Shown here: piece after piece, positions 23,945 through 32,152 of the stretch
Numbering within the stretch: the first letter of the stretch is position 1
How the letters are laid out: every line of letters begins with the position of its first letter
Source of the DNA: Metabacillus mangrovi
Lineage (GTDB): Bacteria; Bacillota; Bacilli; Bacillales; Bacillaceae
Direction: 5' to 3'
NCBI RefSeq assembly: GCF_009711125.1
Contig: NZ_WMIB01000027.1
Span: forward strand, 1-45,624
Length of the DNA: 45,624 bases
Notes under the pieces: generated by a model
What the model was told of the DNA's origin: nothing
Seen by the model: only the letters and a program-made list of their open reading frames with translations
Databases searched by the model: none
Position numbers and translations under genes: made by a program

Positions 23945-24064
23945 TTTTTTGTTAGTGTCAGGTATTTTTTATACTTATTTGGAGTTGTGTCAGGTAATAA
24001 AGCAGGATAAGATAACACAATATTATAATGATCCAGTAGAAGGGCTAGTACATGCTATGCCTCG

Positions 24065-24679
24065 TTAGTCTTTAAAGAAATTCAATATAAAACGATCAAG
24101 GAAAGCCTGAGGAAGTGTTTGATCCTTGAAATTCAAACCAATCCACGATAATACCGTTTCATCAAGTGAACGCCAGGAATACAATTCCGGCCATAACCTC
24201 TTTTTGACTTCCTCATTCTGAAAACCTATGATGGAAATCCCACATTCCCGATCTCCCCAAATTCCCCATAGCCTGGAGGGAGATAGCCAAACGATGGTAA
24301 AAGAATTGTATAATACTGCGTCTGCAGGACTTTCTTTCGGGCCCGACTCCAGTGCTGTTGTATAATCAGCAACTGGCAGCTCTACCGGTATTTTGAGCCA
24401 GTTATAGTAATGAAACTCTCTATAAAAATAGGTTATTGGTTCTGGATCTAAAACTGCCATAAGGACAAAAGGATCCTTTGTCATGTCTGCTGTTTTTCGG
24501 ATAAATTTCCAAAACTCATCGCTCATGCACCAGTCAAATTCTTCAAACATAAAAGAACTGAATGGTGTTTTAAAAACTTGATCAGGCAAATTATGTTCTG
24601 TAATAAAGACATCGTTAACTGCTCTTTTATATTGTAAGAACTCTTTTTCTTCCTTTATGTAAAATGAGTTAAGGTCCAT
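24065..24679 (-). CDS. Immunity-like protein, paralogue of 29417-29929
   Basis: A 204-residue soluble protein, rich in Trp and Phe. It shares a clear pattern with the product of 29417-29929: LPDQVFKTP, a Glu-Phe with spaced aromatic residues, then IVWLSPSRLWGIWGDRECGISI against IIWFSDSASWGIWAERTWDICI. Two diverged copies inside one toxin/immunity graveyard strongly suggest an immunity family, though I cannot name it. GGAGGGG lies ahead of the ATG at 24679. No toxin remnant is recognisable directly upstream of this copy. Confidence 0.7.
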   Translation of the reverse strand: MDLNSFYIKEEKEFLQYKRAVNDVFITEHNLPDQVFKTPFSSFMFEEFDWCMSDEFWKFIRKTADMTKDPFVLMAVLDPEPITYFYREFHYYNWLKIPVELPVADYTTALESGPKESPADAVLYNSFTIVWLSPSRLWGIWGDRECGISIIGFQNEEVKKRLWPELYSWRSLDETVLSWIGLNFKDQTLPQAFLDRFILNFFKD

Positions 24680-24781
24680 TTATTTCCCCTCCTAAACTTA
24701 TTTTTGGATGTTAAAATGAATTTCGAAATATTCAACTGGACATAATGCCATTTTCATTCATTTGGCTGGGTCTCTGTTCTG

Positions 24782-25066
24782 TTACTTTATAGGCTCTTTA
24801 CCCGTTATTTTGCCGTCTTCAAATGTCCAGACTCGATTCATTTCTTTATTTATTTCCTCTTTAAGTGCGTATTCAGAGAACCATTCTCCCCAATGCCATA
24901 TGGAATTAATTAGCATTAACAGTTTCTATTTTGTTATGTCTGGATTATTCATCAAAACATTTTCTCGGACATGTTTTAGTTTGAATTTAGTATATAAATT
25001 AATGAATCCGTAGATCAGAACACCAATAATAATGATTAAATATAGCCATTTTTTCAGTAAATTCAC
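24782..25066 (-). pseudogene. Small membrane-anchored protein with in-frame amber stop
   Basis: Starting from GTG at 25064-25066 the frame encodes one membrane helix (LLKKWLYLIIIIGVLIYGF), then stops at TAG (24926-24928, codon 47) and continues in the same frame with SIWHWGEWFSEYALKEEINK to a TAA at 24782. The intact protein would have 94 residues with an N-terminal anchor and a charged outer part. Its 5' part is duplicated in decayed form at 22930-23040. It lies directly downstream of the 25097-25774 gene. Confidence 0.6.
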
Positions 25067-25096
25067 CTTCACACCTTTACGACTTTACTGCCCTTA

Positions 25097-25774
25097 TTAC
25101 GGATTAGAATCGCTTACTATAACTCTGTTAAAAGTCCCCTTATTTGCTTTCGTGTATAAAACAACTTCGTCATTATTTACCCATTCCAATTTTTTCATAA
25201 AATAAGATAAATCATGTAAATCAGGTTTTGTTATAGCAATTTGGGTTCTTTTCAGAATTTCTTTTTTAGTGTTTTCCACAACCAATTCTACTGAAAATGC
25301 ATTGAGATCTAAATTTACAACTGGATAAGCCTTAGCTTTTCGATTTGGAGAACGTTTGCCCTTCCAGGGCCTAAAAGTATGAATCAGCTGTTTCTCATAC
25401 ATTTTCTCAATCGTTGCATTGATAGCATTTTGATTCCATCCTTTTAATTTAGATAAGTAGAGCATCCCCTCTTTTACTGCCTCAGTCATTAATTGCTTTT
25501 TGTTAACTGAAGCGGAACACTTGTATTTCTCTTGATCAAAAGGAAGTTCAACGTCATAACTTTTCTTAGGGACTAAGAAATTGTACCCGTCCTGTTCTTC
25601 TCGAACCAATCGCAACTCTGAAAAATCTCCGCAATGAAAGAAAACCATCTCACAGTTTTGCGTCTCAAATTTTTTTCCTAGTTCCCAAATAAACATCTCC
25701 GTGACACATATACTTTCAGAATTAAAGTTTGTTGTGTTTCTTTCATCGTATAGCTGAATTTCTTTCAAGAACAT
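25097..25774 (-). CDS. Unknown protein, possible immunity or nuclease-related factor
   Basis: A 225-residue soluble protein. The N terminus is beta-rich (CEMVFFHCGDFSELRLVREEQDGY), the middle carries a helical stretch (TEAVKEGMLYLSKLKGWNQN) and a basic segment (RPWKGKRSPNRKAKAY), and the C terminus ends in EVVLYTKANKGTFNRVIV. I do not recognise the family. Its 3' end is present as a second, ruined copy near 23030-23210. A weak GAGAG site precedes the ATG. Context suggests an orphan immunity gene. Confidence 0.6.
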   Translation of the reverse strand: MFLKEIQLYDERNTTNFNSESICVTEMFIWELGKKFETQNCEMVFFHCGDFSELRLVREEQDGYNFLVPKKSYDVELPFDQEKYKCSASVNKKQLMTEAVKEGMLYLSKLKGWNQNAINATIEKMYEKQLIHTFRPWKGKRSPNRKAKAYPVVNLDLNAFSVELVVENTKKEILKRTQIAITKPDLHDLSYFMKKLEWVNNDEVVLYTKANKGTFNRVIVSDSNP

Positions 25775-26095
25775 CGTTTATCTCTCACTTTTATCCAGAT
25801 TTTATACTCAAAATCCCTTTGTTACTATATTAATACCTTTCAAATAAATCTTTCGGTCTCCATTTTAAACTTACGATATCACCAATCATGAGCCAAAAAT
25901 ACTGCCACTCCAGATTTAAGAGATTGGTTTTGCATAAATATAGAATAAGATAAAACTTACTTTTTATGGTAATATATATACTGCAGCTATTCAACAAAAT
26001 TTGTATTTCTGTTGATCGTTTATATTTCATTTTCTCTATCAGGCTTCTTAACAATGTGACAAAGAACCTGTCCTACTGTCCCTCCTCATCCCTTA
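25775..26095. other. Gap without a convincing gene
   Basis: Very AT-rich, with many stops in all frames. On the minus strand the last codons before 25830 read GDIVSLKWRPKDLFERY and stop; they could be the tail of a lost toxin domain upstream of the 25774 gene, but nothing before them supports this. Confidence 0.4.
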
Positions 26096-26133
26096 TAACG
26101 TTAAAGGCAATGCTAATCAAGATTCTTAATTTA

Positions 26134-26653
26134 TTAGTCAATTTTTTCGACAAACAGTCCCATAGCGCTTATTTCGGGAATAATTGAATCCAGTCGTCTT
26201 GAACTATTAACTCCCATTAAATAATCGTATCCAATAAATATTTTTAGCTTTCTCGGATAAAATATATCAACCCCAATATCTTCTCTTAACTGTAGCCTGC
26301 ATAAATTTTCTACTTCATGAAAATCCGCCTGACTTTTATTAAAATTTGAAATAGAAATCAAGTAAACTTTCTGAATACAACTGGGAATAGGGTTTTATCA
26401 AATTTATAAATTCTTCATTTGAGAATGAATGACACAAATTTGTTACATTTAAACTAGTAAGTGAATGAAATTTAATTATTAGTTTCACTGCATTAACATA
26501 CTTATCCTCAACACTTATATACTTTTCATCAGTTAGAACTATTCCATCGAAGCATTTTCCAATATCACTGATTGCAGTCCACTCATTTTTTTGATAACTT
26601 CCATCCTCATCCCTGAACAAAGGGTTATACTTAGAGATTCTGTACTTGTGCAT
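26134..26653 (-). pseudogene. Frameshifted immunity-like gene
   Basis: The first 100 or so codons (YRISKYNPLFRDEDGSY, NEWTAISDIGKCFDG) and the last 70 (FHEVENLCRLQLREDIG, KLKIFIGYDYLM, GLFVEKID) look like one protein family of about 170 residues, but they lie in different frames. The shift is in the A/T-rich stretch near 26345-26375, after SESLLD. The ATG at 26653 starts 2 bp after the stop of a toxin remnant, the arrangement expected for a toxin/immunity pair. A short piece of its 3' end is duplicated at 22238-22395. Confidence 0.75.
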
Positions 26654-26655
26654 AA

Positions 26656-27060
26656 TTAATCACCCACTCTTTTAAGTTTTGAATTATATGTGCCCATCCT
26701 AGTACTTTTATATTTATAGCTGTCGGGGATTTGGCCATCTTCCAAACTCCTCCATTGTGAGGTGGTAAACCATTGGCACTTCCTATATCTTGGCTAGCTG
26801 TCCGGTTTCCGTTGAGGTCATAGCTAAGCGCTTCTGAGCCGAAACGGGTCAGCTGGTTGGCCAGGTTGTACTGGGCATCGACTGTTGTGGTTTATCCGCC
26901 ACTTGTATCTTTGGTAGAGATGCGGTTCCCGAATCCGTCATAGCTGTACTCTTTGACCGTTCCATTCGAGTAGGTTTCCTTCGTCAGCTGATCGAGTTCA
27001 TCGTATTGATACTGTACATTGGACCCGTTGCCGGAAACAATTTTCGTCCGCATTGGCGTC
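26656..27060 (-). pseudogene. Rhs core and toxin-tip remnant
   Basis: Minus-strand translation gives YD-repeats (VQYQYDELDQLTKETYSNGT, SYDGFGNRISTKDTSGG), an in-frame TAA near 26898, more Rhs core (DAQYNLANQLTRFGSEALSY, DLNGNRTAS), then an abrupt switch to a toxin end: LPPHNGGVWKMAKSP and, one frame over, STRMGTYNSKLKRVGD before the final TAA. The GTYxxxLxRxGD ending recurs in predicted Rhs-associated nuclease tips of bacilli (Ntox21-like, from memory). It has at least one stop and one frameshift, so it is dead. Confidence 0.85.
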
Positions 27061-27113
27061 AAAGGCATTACTTAAATTTCGTCGTGTAGACTAAAGTTCA
27101 TTTGTTCTACTTG

Positions 27114-27156
27114 TAAAAAAGACGGAAGACTACGTTGTAGCCATCCGTCTTAGTTT
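27114..27156 (-). terminator. Terminator of the 27159 gene
   Basis: AAGACGGA (27119-27126) pairs with TCCGTCTT (27144-27151); the A-run to the left makes a U-tail on the minus strand. Confidence 0.75.
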
Positions 27157-27158
27157 TA

Positions 27159-27524
27159 TTACCCGATGAATATGCCATAGATAGTTAACTCAAATTCTTT
27201 ATAGTCAACATCGCAAATTTCGGCAGGAAAGAAATCCTTATTACTTACACTGTCGTTAAATCTGTCTATTGAAAACTCGATTATATCCGAATCTAGTTCT
27301 AATATAATTTCCCCTTCATTATAAGTTAACTCCGAGGGATCCCCTTGATTTGTTACTATAAATACATGAATCGGCTTGTAATCTTCTAAATAGCTATTAC
27401 TAATCTGAATACCTGCTTTTCCTTTATCAAGAGACTTCTCAAACATTTCTTTTAATTTTACAGCACCTGTAAAATTAAATTCTAGTTTAAGGGCATCTTC
27501 ATCATCCCTATATATTCTAATCAC
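27159..27524 (-). CDS. Putative immunity protein paired with toxin remnant
   Basis: A 121-residue acidic soluble protein (DDEDALKLEFNFTGAVKLKE at the start, CDVDYKEFELTIYGIFIG at the end) with alternating strands and no recognised name. The start is GTG at 27524 with a strong GAGGGGG ribosome site. It begins 12 bp after the stop of a broken toxin C-terminal domain (27537-27760), which is the basis for the immunity call. It appears intact although its toxin is ruined. Confidence 0.65.
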   Translation of the reverse strand: MIRIYRDDEDALKLEFNFTGAVKLKEMFEKSLDKGKAGIQISNSYLEDYKPIHVFIVTNQGDPSELTYNEGEIILELDSDIIEFSIDRFNDSVSNKDFFPAEICDVDYKEFELTIYGIFIG

Positions 27525-27536
27525 TTTATCCCCCCT

Positions 27537-27760
27537 CTACCTCAATCTAATATGAACATTTTTAGTTACTTCTAATTTCTTATTCAAAAACTCAAAATGG
27601 ACGTGCGGTCCTATATTCCCATGTTTTCCTTTAATATCATTGGATTTAGCTCTGAACTGCCTTGAACCAGCTCTATTCTCTCCACTTACCAGGTGAAACT
27701 TCAATATAGTCATTCCCTAAAAATTTACGCTTTTCTTTTCCTAAACTGTTGACAGAAATA
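27537..27760 (-). pseudogene. Orphan toxin C-terminal domain remnant
   Basis: Two frames together read SLGKEKRKFLGNDYIEVSPG then RAGSRQFRAKSNDIKGKHGN, IGPHVHFEFL and VTKNVHIRLR, ending at TAG 27537-27539. HGNIGPHVHFEF and the compact basic end look like a secreted nuclease-type toxin tip. A frameshift lies near 27690 and no Rhs core precedes it, so it is a displaced fragment. The 27760-27962 stretch upstream shows no clear coding. Confidence 0.65.
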
Positions 27761-27962
27761 GTCCATCAGTATATAACTCCCACATTTCTTCATAGTACAC
27801 AACTCTTTTCACAAAACACTCATACCTTTTGTCTGGTGATAATTTATTACTGCATCGAATTCTGCTTTGTGCAATTCATCACCCCTATTCTGGAGACCTT
27901 CCTTGTATCTGACTATTTATTTGAAAGAAGTGCATAATTTAACATTCACTTTTTAACTATCT

Positions 27963-28319
27963 CTATTTCTCAGGCTTATACACAATTAAGTCTATGGTAT
28001 TGCTTTCATCAGATGTCTTAAGGTTTTCAAAATGGTCATGGTACCCACTGTCTTTTGTCTCATAATAGGTAACCGCTATCAGATATTTGCCTAATTCTCT
28101 AAAGGCCTTCTCACTTCCTTTTAAATGAAGTTCAAGTTTTCCATTACTAACAAATTCATCTTTCTCAAAGTCGAAACTTTCTCCTTCAAAGACATCAATA
28201 GTAATTTCACTTAAACACTCTGGATCTTTTACTCCTCCCTCAAAAATACCTTCTTCCTCGTTTTGCTTACCTTCCAAAAACTCTAGTTTTAAGCTAATCT
28301 CTTTGCTAACAGATTTCAT
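27963..28319 (-). CDS. Putative immunity protein (Imm32-like)
   Basis: A 118-residue acidic protein. Its second half, LKGSEKAFRELGKYLIAVTY followed by YHDHFENL, resembles the GS-x-x-L-x-x-L and H-x-H-L pattern I associate with the Imm32 immunity family; this is a motif-level guess. The ATG at 28319 follows AAGGTGAT and begins 6 bp after the stop of the Rhs toxin tip upstream, the standard toxin/immunity order. It is intact and probably still made. Confidence 0.7.
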   Translation of the reverse strand: MKSVSKEISLKLEFLEGKQNEEEGIFEGGVKDPECLSEITIDVFEGESFDFEKDEFVSNGKLELHLKGSEKAFRELGKYLIAVTYYETKDSGYHDHFENLKTSDESNTIDLIVYKPEK

Positions 28320-28325
28320 ATTGTA

Positions 28326-29370
28326 TCACCTTGCCCTTTCTAACATTTCAAAGGCTTTTTTAACCCACTTTTGTATGTCCTTATTTTTTCTTATAGATTT
28401 TTCTAATTTATTTATACCACTTGGACTGTTTAGATATATCTTTTGTTTTCCACCAGAACCTTTTATCTGTATATGAACATTACCTGTACTTCCTCCTGTT
28501 GGATACTCGACATCAACTCTAACCTGTCTTTTATTTATCGTTGTATTTCCTATTGTTTTAGAAGTACCACCTGTAAAACCTTTACTCTTACTTTTATTAT
28601 AACTCGCTCCTCCACTCTTAGGCTTTGAAGGGCCCTGAATGGGACCCCTCCGCCTAAGGGTCCCCCATCTTGGTGTTTAGCCGCCCAGCCATAAGGGTCA
28701 ACCATTATCACAGGGTTGTTATTGGCATAATTGTACCCATTTTGAGTAAGCAGATCGTTATCATCCCCGGGATATGGGTCCAAGGCTAAAAAGACACCAT
28801 GCTTAGGCTCATAGTACCGAGCAATCAGATAATACATGCCTGTTTCTTTATCGTACTGATACCCTGCATACCGGTAAGGGTTGTCCTTTACTGAATCTTG
28901 TTCTACTTCTTTCAGTACTTTTCCCCATGCATCGTACTCGTTGGATGCCACAATATTACTCTGGGCGTCTGTTAACGCGATGACGTCCCCGCGTGCATTG
29001 TAGTGATAAAAGTATTGGCTTGACCCTTTTTTCATTGAAAGCAGCTGGCCGCCTTCTGAATAGGTGTAGGAACGGACGACCTGGTTGCTGCCATTTGTCT
29101 CGTAGAGAACGTTCAGGCTGTCCCCATCGTAAAAATAGTTGGTGACGATTCCATTCACCTTTTTCTGGATACGTTTGCCGTCTTCGTTATATTTGTACGG
29201 GGCAAACGGTTGGGATTCGCCTTTTTTCGTGACGGCGGTCAGCTGATCGCGGCTGTTCCAGATGTACTGGTATCGGCTATCCTGGGTTCGGTTTCCGTTG
29301 AGGTCATAGCTGTACTCTTTGACCGTTCAATTTGAATAGGTTTCCTTCGTCAGCTGATTGAGTTCATAAA
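28326..29370 (-). pseudogene. Rhs C-terminal core with toxin tip, frameshifted
   Basis: From 29370 leftward: YD-repeats (LTKETYSN, in-frame TGA, VKEYSYDLNGNRTQ), the conserved end NPYRYAGYQYDKETGMYYLI, ARYYEPKHGVFLALDPYPGD and NNPVIMVDPYGW, then after a frameshift near 28645 a toxin domain: QGPSKPKSGGASYNKSKSKG, RVDVEYPTGGSTGNVHIQIK and a lysine-rich helix ending WVKKAFEMLERAR at TGA 28326. The 202-codon open stretch 28550-29158 is part of this and runs out of frame at its end. The N-terminal Rhs shell is missing. The immunity-like gene starts 6 bp later. Confidence 0.88.
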
Positions 29371-29375
29371 ACAGA

Positions 29376-29408
29376 AAAAAAGACCAGTAGTTAAACTGGC
29401 CTTCTTTT
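29376..29408 (-). terminator. Terminator of the 29417 gene
   Basis: A seven-A run, then GACCAGT pairs with ACTGGCC (one G-T pair) around AGTTAA. On the minus strand this gives a stem with a long U-tail right after the stop codon. Confidence 0.75.
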
Positions 29409-29416
29409 AAAGAAAT

Positions 29417-29929
29417 TTATTTATAGTTCCTTTTTAATACATCTATATTTTGATCATACTCACCCCTGATCCATTTATCTTGAATTAACTCTAAAACATC
29501 CTGATTAAGTTTTTCCCAGCCTCCAAAATACTCATTGCTAAAGTCATTATTTAAAATACATATATCCCATGTTCTTTCAGCCCAAATTCCCCAACTAGCA
29601 GAATCAGAAAACCAAATAATTTGTTCTGGTTCTACATTTAACGAATGATTATCCATTATGCTCAAATAATTTTTTTTGTGGGTTGTAACAGGAATAGATA
29701 TAATATTTTTCTCTCCTTTCCAGGTTCTCCTTACTCTGGAAATATCTGAGACATATATAGCTTGATCGTTATTTTTTTTTGCTAAATATTGCAATAATGG
29801 CCACATTTCATTATCTAACATAGAATAAAATTCATTAAAAAGTAATACTTTTGGTTCTTTAAAAACTTGTTCTGGTAAAGAACTTTTTAGCCAAAAAATA
29901 TAATTTAAGGATGCCATTTTATTTATCAT
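29417..29929 (-). CDS. Immunity-like protein, paralogue of 24065-24679
   Basis: A 170-residue aromatic-rich soluble protein sharing LPEQVFKEP, FNEFYSMLDNEMW and IIWFSDSASWGIWAERTWDI with the gene at 24065-24679. It is about 34 residues shorter, mainly at the N terminus, so this copy may be truncated at its start. GAGGCG lies ten bases ahead of the ATG. The gene with its terminator sits between two pieces of what looks like one Rhs gene (30012-30189 and 28326-29370), as if an immunity cassette had been inserted there. Confidence 0.7.
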   Translation of the reverse strand: MINKMASLNYIFWLKSSLPEQVFKEPKVLLFNEFYSMLDNEMWPLLQYLAKKNNDQAIYVSDISRVRRTWKGEKNIISIPVTTHKKNYLSIMDNHSLNVEPEQIIWFSDSASWGIWAERTWDICILNNDFSNEYFGGWEKLNQDVLELIQDKWIRGEYDQNIDVLKRNYK

Positions 29930-30011
29930 GTCTATTATTCGCCTCTTTACCTTCTAAATCTTATTTTGACTTTTGCTTTTTTGCTCTCACTTTAAAAAAA
30001 CTCAGCAGTTG

Positions 30012-30189
30012 CTCCACATAATTTTGCTTTCGCTTAAGACCGATGTTCCGTCCTGCAGACCGACGTGGATTTGCTCAACTAGCCCTGTCGAATCGTATTG
30101 GAAGGACGCCCCGGCTTCGTTTCCTGTAATAAAAGTCGCAACGTTTCCTTGCTCGTCATAGTCGAAACGGTAGGTGCTGGCGCCGTCCT
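30012..30189 (-). pseudogene. Rhs/YD-repeat fragment
   Basis: Minus-strand frame DGASTYRFDYDEQGNVATFI, TGNEAGASFQYDSTGLVEQI, DGTSVLSESK is typical Rhs core. It is cut at both ends and followed by TGA. This is the rightmost Rhs piece and probably the upstream part of the gene whose 3' end is at 28326-29370. Confidence 0.8.
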
Positions 30190-30317
30190 ATTAGCTTTAT
30201 TTCAATAGAACAACAGTGAAAGAGGCTTTGAAAAGATTTTTCTCTACAAAGCCTTTAAAATTGCGATCTTTCAATAACTTGGTTTCTCCAACCTTACTTT
30301 TTCCCTTCTTATGGATT

Positions 30318-30590
30318 TCACGTGAAAATTACAAGCAAATAAAAAATGCCGTAAAGAAAAACAACGAAGTGAATGAGTAACAATGGTACGGATATTATCT
30401 TCCAAGTAAGATTTCCTAAACTAAAAGATTTATAGGATAAATAGAGGCCACACATAGGGAAAAGTATTAAAAAAAAGATGTAAAATCTGGACAACATCAT
30501 CCAATAAAAATACGCATATATAATCAAAACAAGTAGCGCTGCAGCACCCCCGAAAAGGTAGGATTTATTTTTGTCTGAAAATCTATCCAA
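30318..30590 (-). CDS. Small three-helix membrane protein
   Basis: A 90-residue protein with three hydrophobic segments: YLFGGAAALLVLIIYAYFYW, FYIFFLILFPMCGLYL and IISVPLLLIHFVVFLYGIFY, and almost no outside loops. The family is unknown. The start is TTG at 30590 with AGGTG eight bases ahead. Small polytopic proteins of this kind occur as immunity factors against membrane-acting toxins, but there is no toxin next to it. Confidence 0.6.
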   Translation of the reverse strand: MDRFSDKNKSYLFGGAAALLVLIIYAYFYWMMLSRFYIFFLILFPMCGLYLSYKSFSLGNLTWKIISVPLLLIHFVVFLYGIFYLLVIFT

Positions 30591-30852
30591 AATATAGCAC
30601 CTGCCTTTTTCTGTTCCAAGATAGTTATATAAAGGCTAATGGCCATTTTTCAATGGAACTATTTACGGTTACTCGAAACATTCCATTTTCGACAGTTTAT
30701 CGGTTTCAATCGCATAGGTTCAAGTTTGCATCATTAAAAAGAGAGTTTGCTCTTAAAACAGGCCCCCTCTTTGATACGATTATTCAGTTCTAACAGGGAT
30801 TTATTCTTTTGCTGTATAAGTCCATGCTTCTGCAAACCATTACCTTTTATAC
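30591..30852. other. Gap, nothing recognised
   Basis: AT-rich spacer between the small membrane protein and the LRR gene. I see no open frame with a ribosome site, no strong hairpin with a U-tail and no Rhs similarity. Confidence 0.4.
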
Positions 30853-32064
30853 CTACCATTCTCTCCATTCTTCAGTTATGTCATCCTCTATTTTCAATCC
30901 ACACATTTGTGCTGCTTCGAGAATGAACTCACATAATTCTTCTCTTTCCATCGTTTCAATAAAATAATCGTATTCTTCATTGAGCTCATTAAATTTCAGC
31001 ACGACTTTTTTGACCGATGCCGTTATCTCTGCTTCGTTTCCAATTTTAAGCTTCTCTAATTCCTGTAAATATTGATCCAGGGCTTTTTCTGATGCGACTA
31101 TATTTTCTTCTGTAAATAGATCGTCATCCTCATCCATTCTTTCTTTCCATTCCTCAGTCGGTTTATTCTTCTTTAACTCTGCTAAAGTCATGTTTGTGTC
31201 CCCCTTTATAAAGTTTTCATTCATTTGAAATCCTTTTTTACGATGGCTGTAATGTTTTTTATCAGTAAAATACAACTTATCTATTCCTTTACAATAGCTG
31301 ATATCGCCATCTATGATGTTTGTCTCTTCGAAATCAAGAAAGTTTAGGTTTGGCAAATTTTTTATAAAGGCTAAAGACTTAATGTTGCCGCATGTTAAAA
31401 ATTGAAGACTTGTTAAATTTACTAAAGAACCCACAGGTGTGTAATCCTCTATAGTTTTACAATTTTCTAGATATAACTCTTTTAGAGACTTACCTAGTGC
31501 CTTCAACGAAGAGATATCTTTTAGTTGTCTCATATAATATAGTTCGAGCTTATTTAGGTATTTCATCCTGTCAATTAGATCAGCAATTGAAGACTGGGTT
31601 AACTTTAATTCTTTCAGATTTACAATCTCCCCTAATTCCTGCAAAGACTTAGAACGAGGTTTATACCCCCATATTTCCATTTTGGATAATTTTTCTAAAC
31701 CGGCTAATCCTTTAGTGGAGGGAGGAAGTTCCCCGTAAAATTCTTCTAACGACCCTAAATTTCCTAAATCGATTTCTACCTTCTTTTCTAAGTTTAGAAC
31801 TAATACTTTCAAATTAGTCAGATAGCCCAAACCTGTAAAGTCTCTTACAGCCTTACTATTGATGGTCAAGTTGTTAATGTCAGGGCATTCCTTTAAGAAA
31901 TCAATCTCTGGTCGCTCATAGCTTCCGCCTATTGATACACACGTAAAATTTTGAGTATTAATTAACTTTATGCATTCAGATAAGTGTTTTGAGGATATTA
32001 GAGTATCTTCTAGATCATCTTCATACCTAACTACTTCTACATTCCCAATTCTTTTTGATTTCAT
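30853..32064 (-). CDS. Leucine-rich-repeat protein with acidic C-terminal domain
   Basis: About 403 residues. The first two thirds hold eight or nine irregular leucine-rich repeats (LTNLKVLVLNLEKKVEIDLG, LKELYLENCKTIEDYTPVGS, LTSLQFLTCGNIKSLAFIKN). The last 110 residues are a separate, very acidic helical domain (MDEDDDLFTEENIVASEKAL to EFILEAAQMCGL and DITEEWREW) that looks like a stand-alone small protein family, so this is a fusion. There is no signal peptide. The start at 32064 is preferred for its GGAG eight bases ahead; an ATG at 32196 would overlap the upstream gene by 44 bp. An LRR-immunity or adaptor role is possible but unproven. Confidence 0.75.
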   Translation of the reverse strand: MKSKRIGNVEVVRYEDDLEDTLISSKHLSECIKLINTQNFTCVSIGGSYERPEIDFLKECPDINNLTINSKAVRDFTGLGYLTNLKVLVLNLEKKVEIDLGNLGSLEEFYGELPPSTKGLAGLEKLSKMEIWGYKPRSKSLQELGEIVNLKELKLTQSSIADLIDRMKYLNKLELYYMRQLKDISSLKALGKSLKELYLENCKTIEDYTPVGSLVNLTSLQFLTCGNIKSLAFIKNLPNLNFLDFEETNIIDGDISYCKGIDKLYFTDKKHYSHRKKGFQMNENFIKGDTNMTLAELKKNKPTEEWKERMDEDDDLFTEENIVASEKALDQYLQELEKLKIGNEAEITASVKKVVLKFNELNEEYDYFIETMEREELCEFILEAAQMCGLKIEDDITEEWREW

Positions 32065-32152
32065 ATAGGACACTCCAAACGGCTTATATTCATTGCGGAG
32101 GTATTTCTCATGACCGTGCAGAATATGCAAATAAACCAGACAAATCTGGTTG

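Noticed and set aside
24762-25013. Plus-strand 83-codon frame
   Set aside because: It lies antisense to the amber-interrupted small membrane gene, which has the more natural composition and a duplicated start region.
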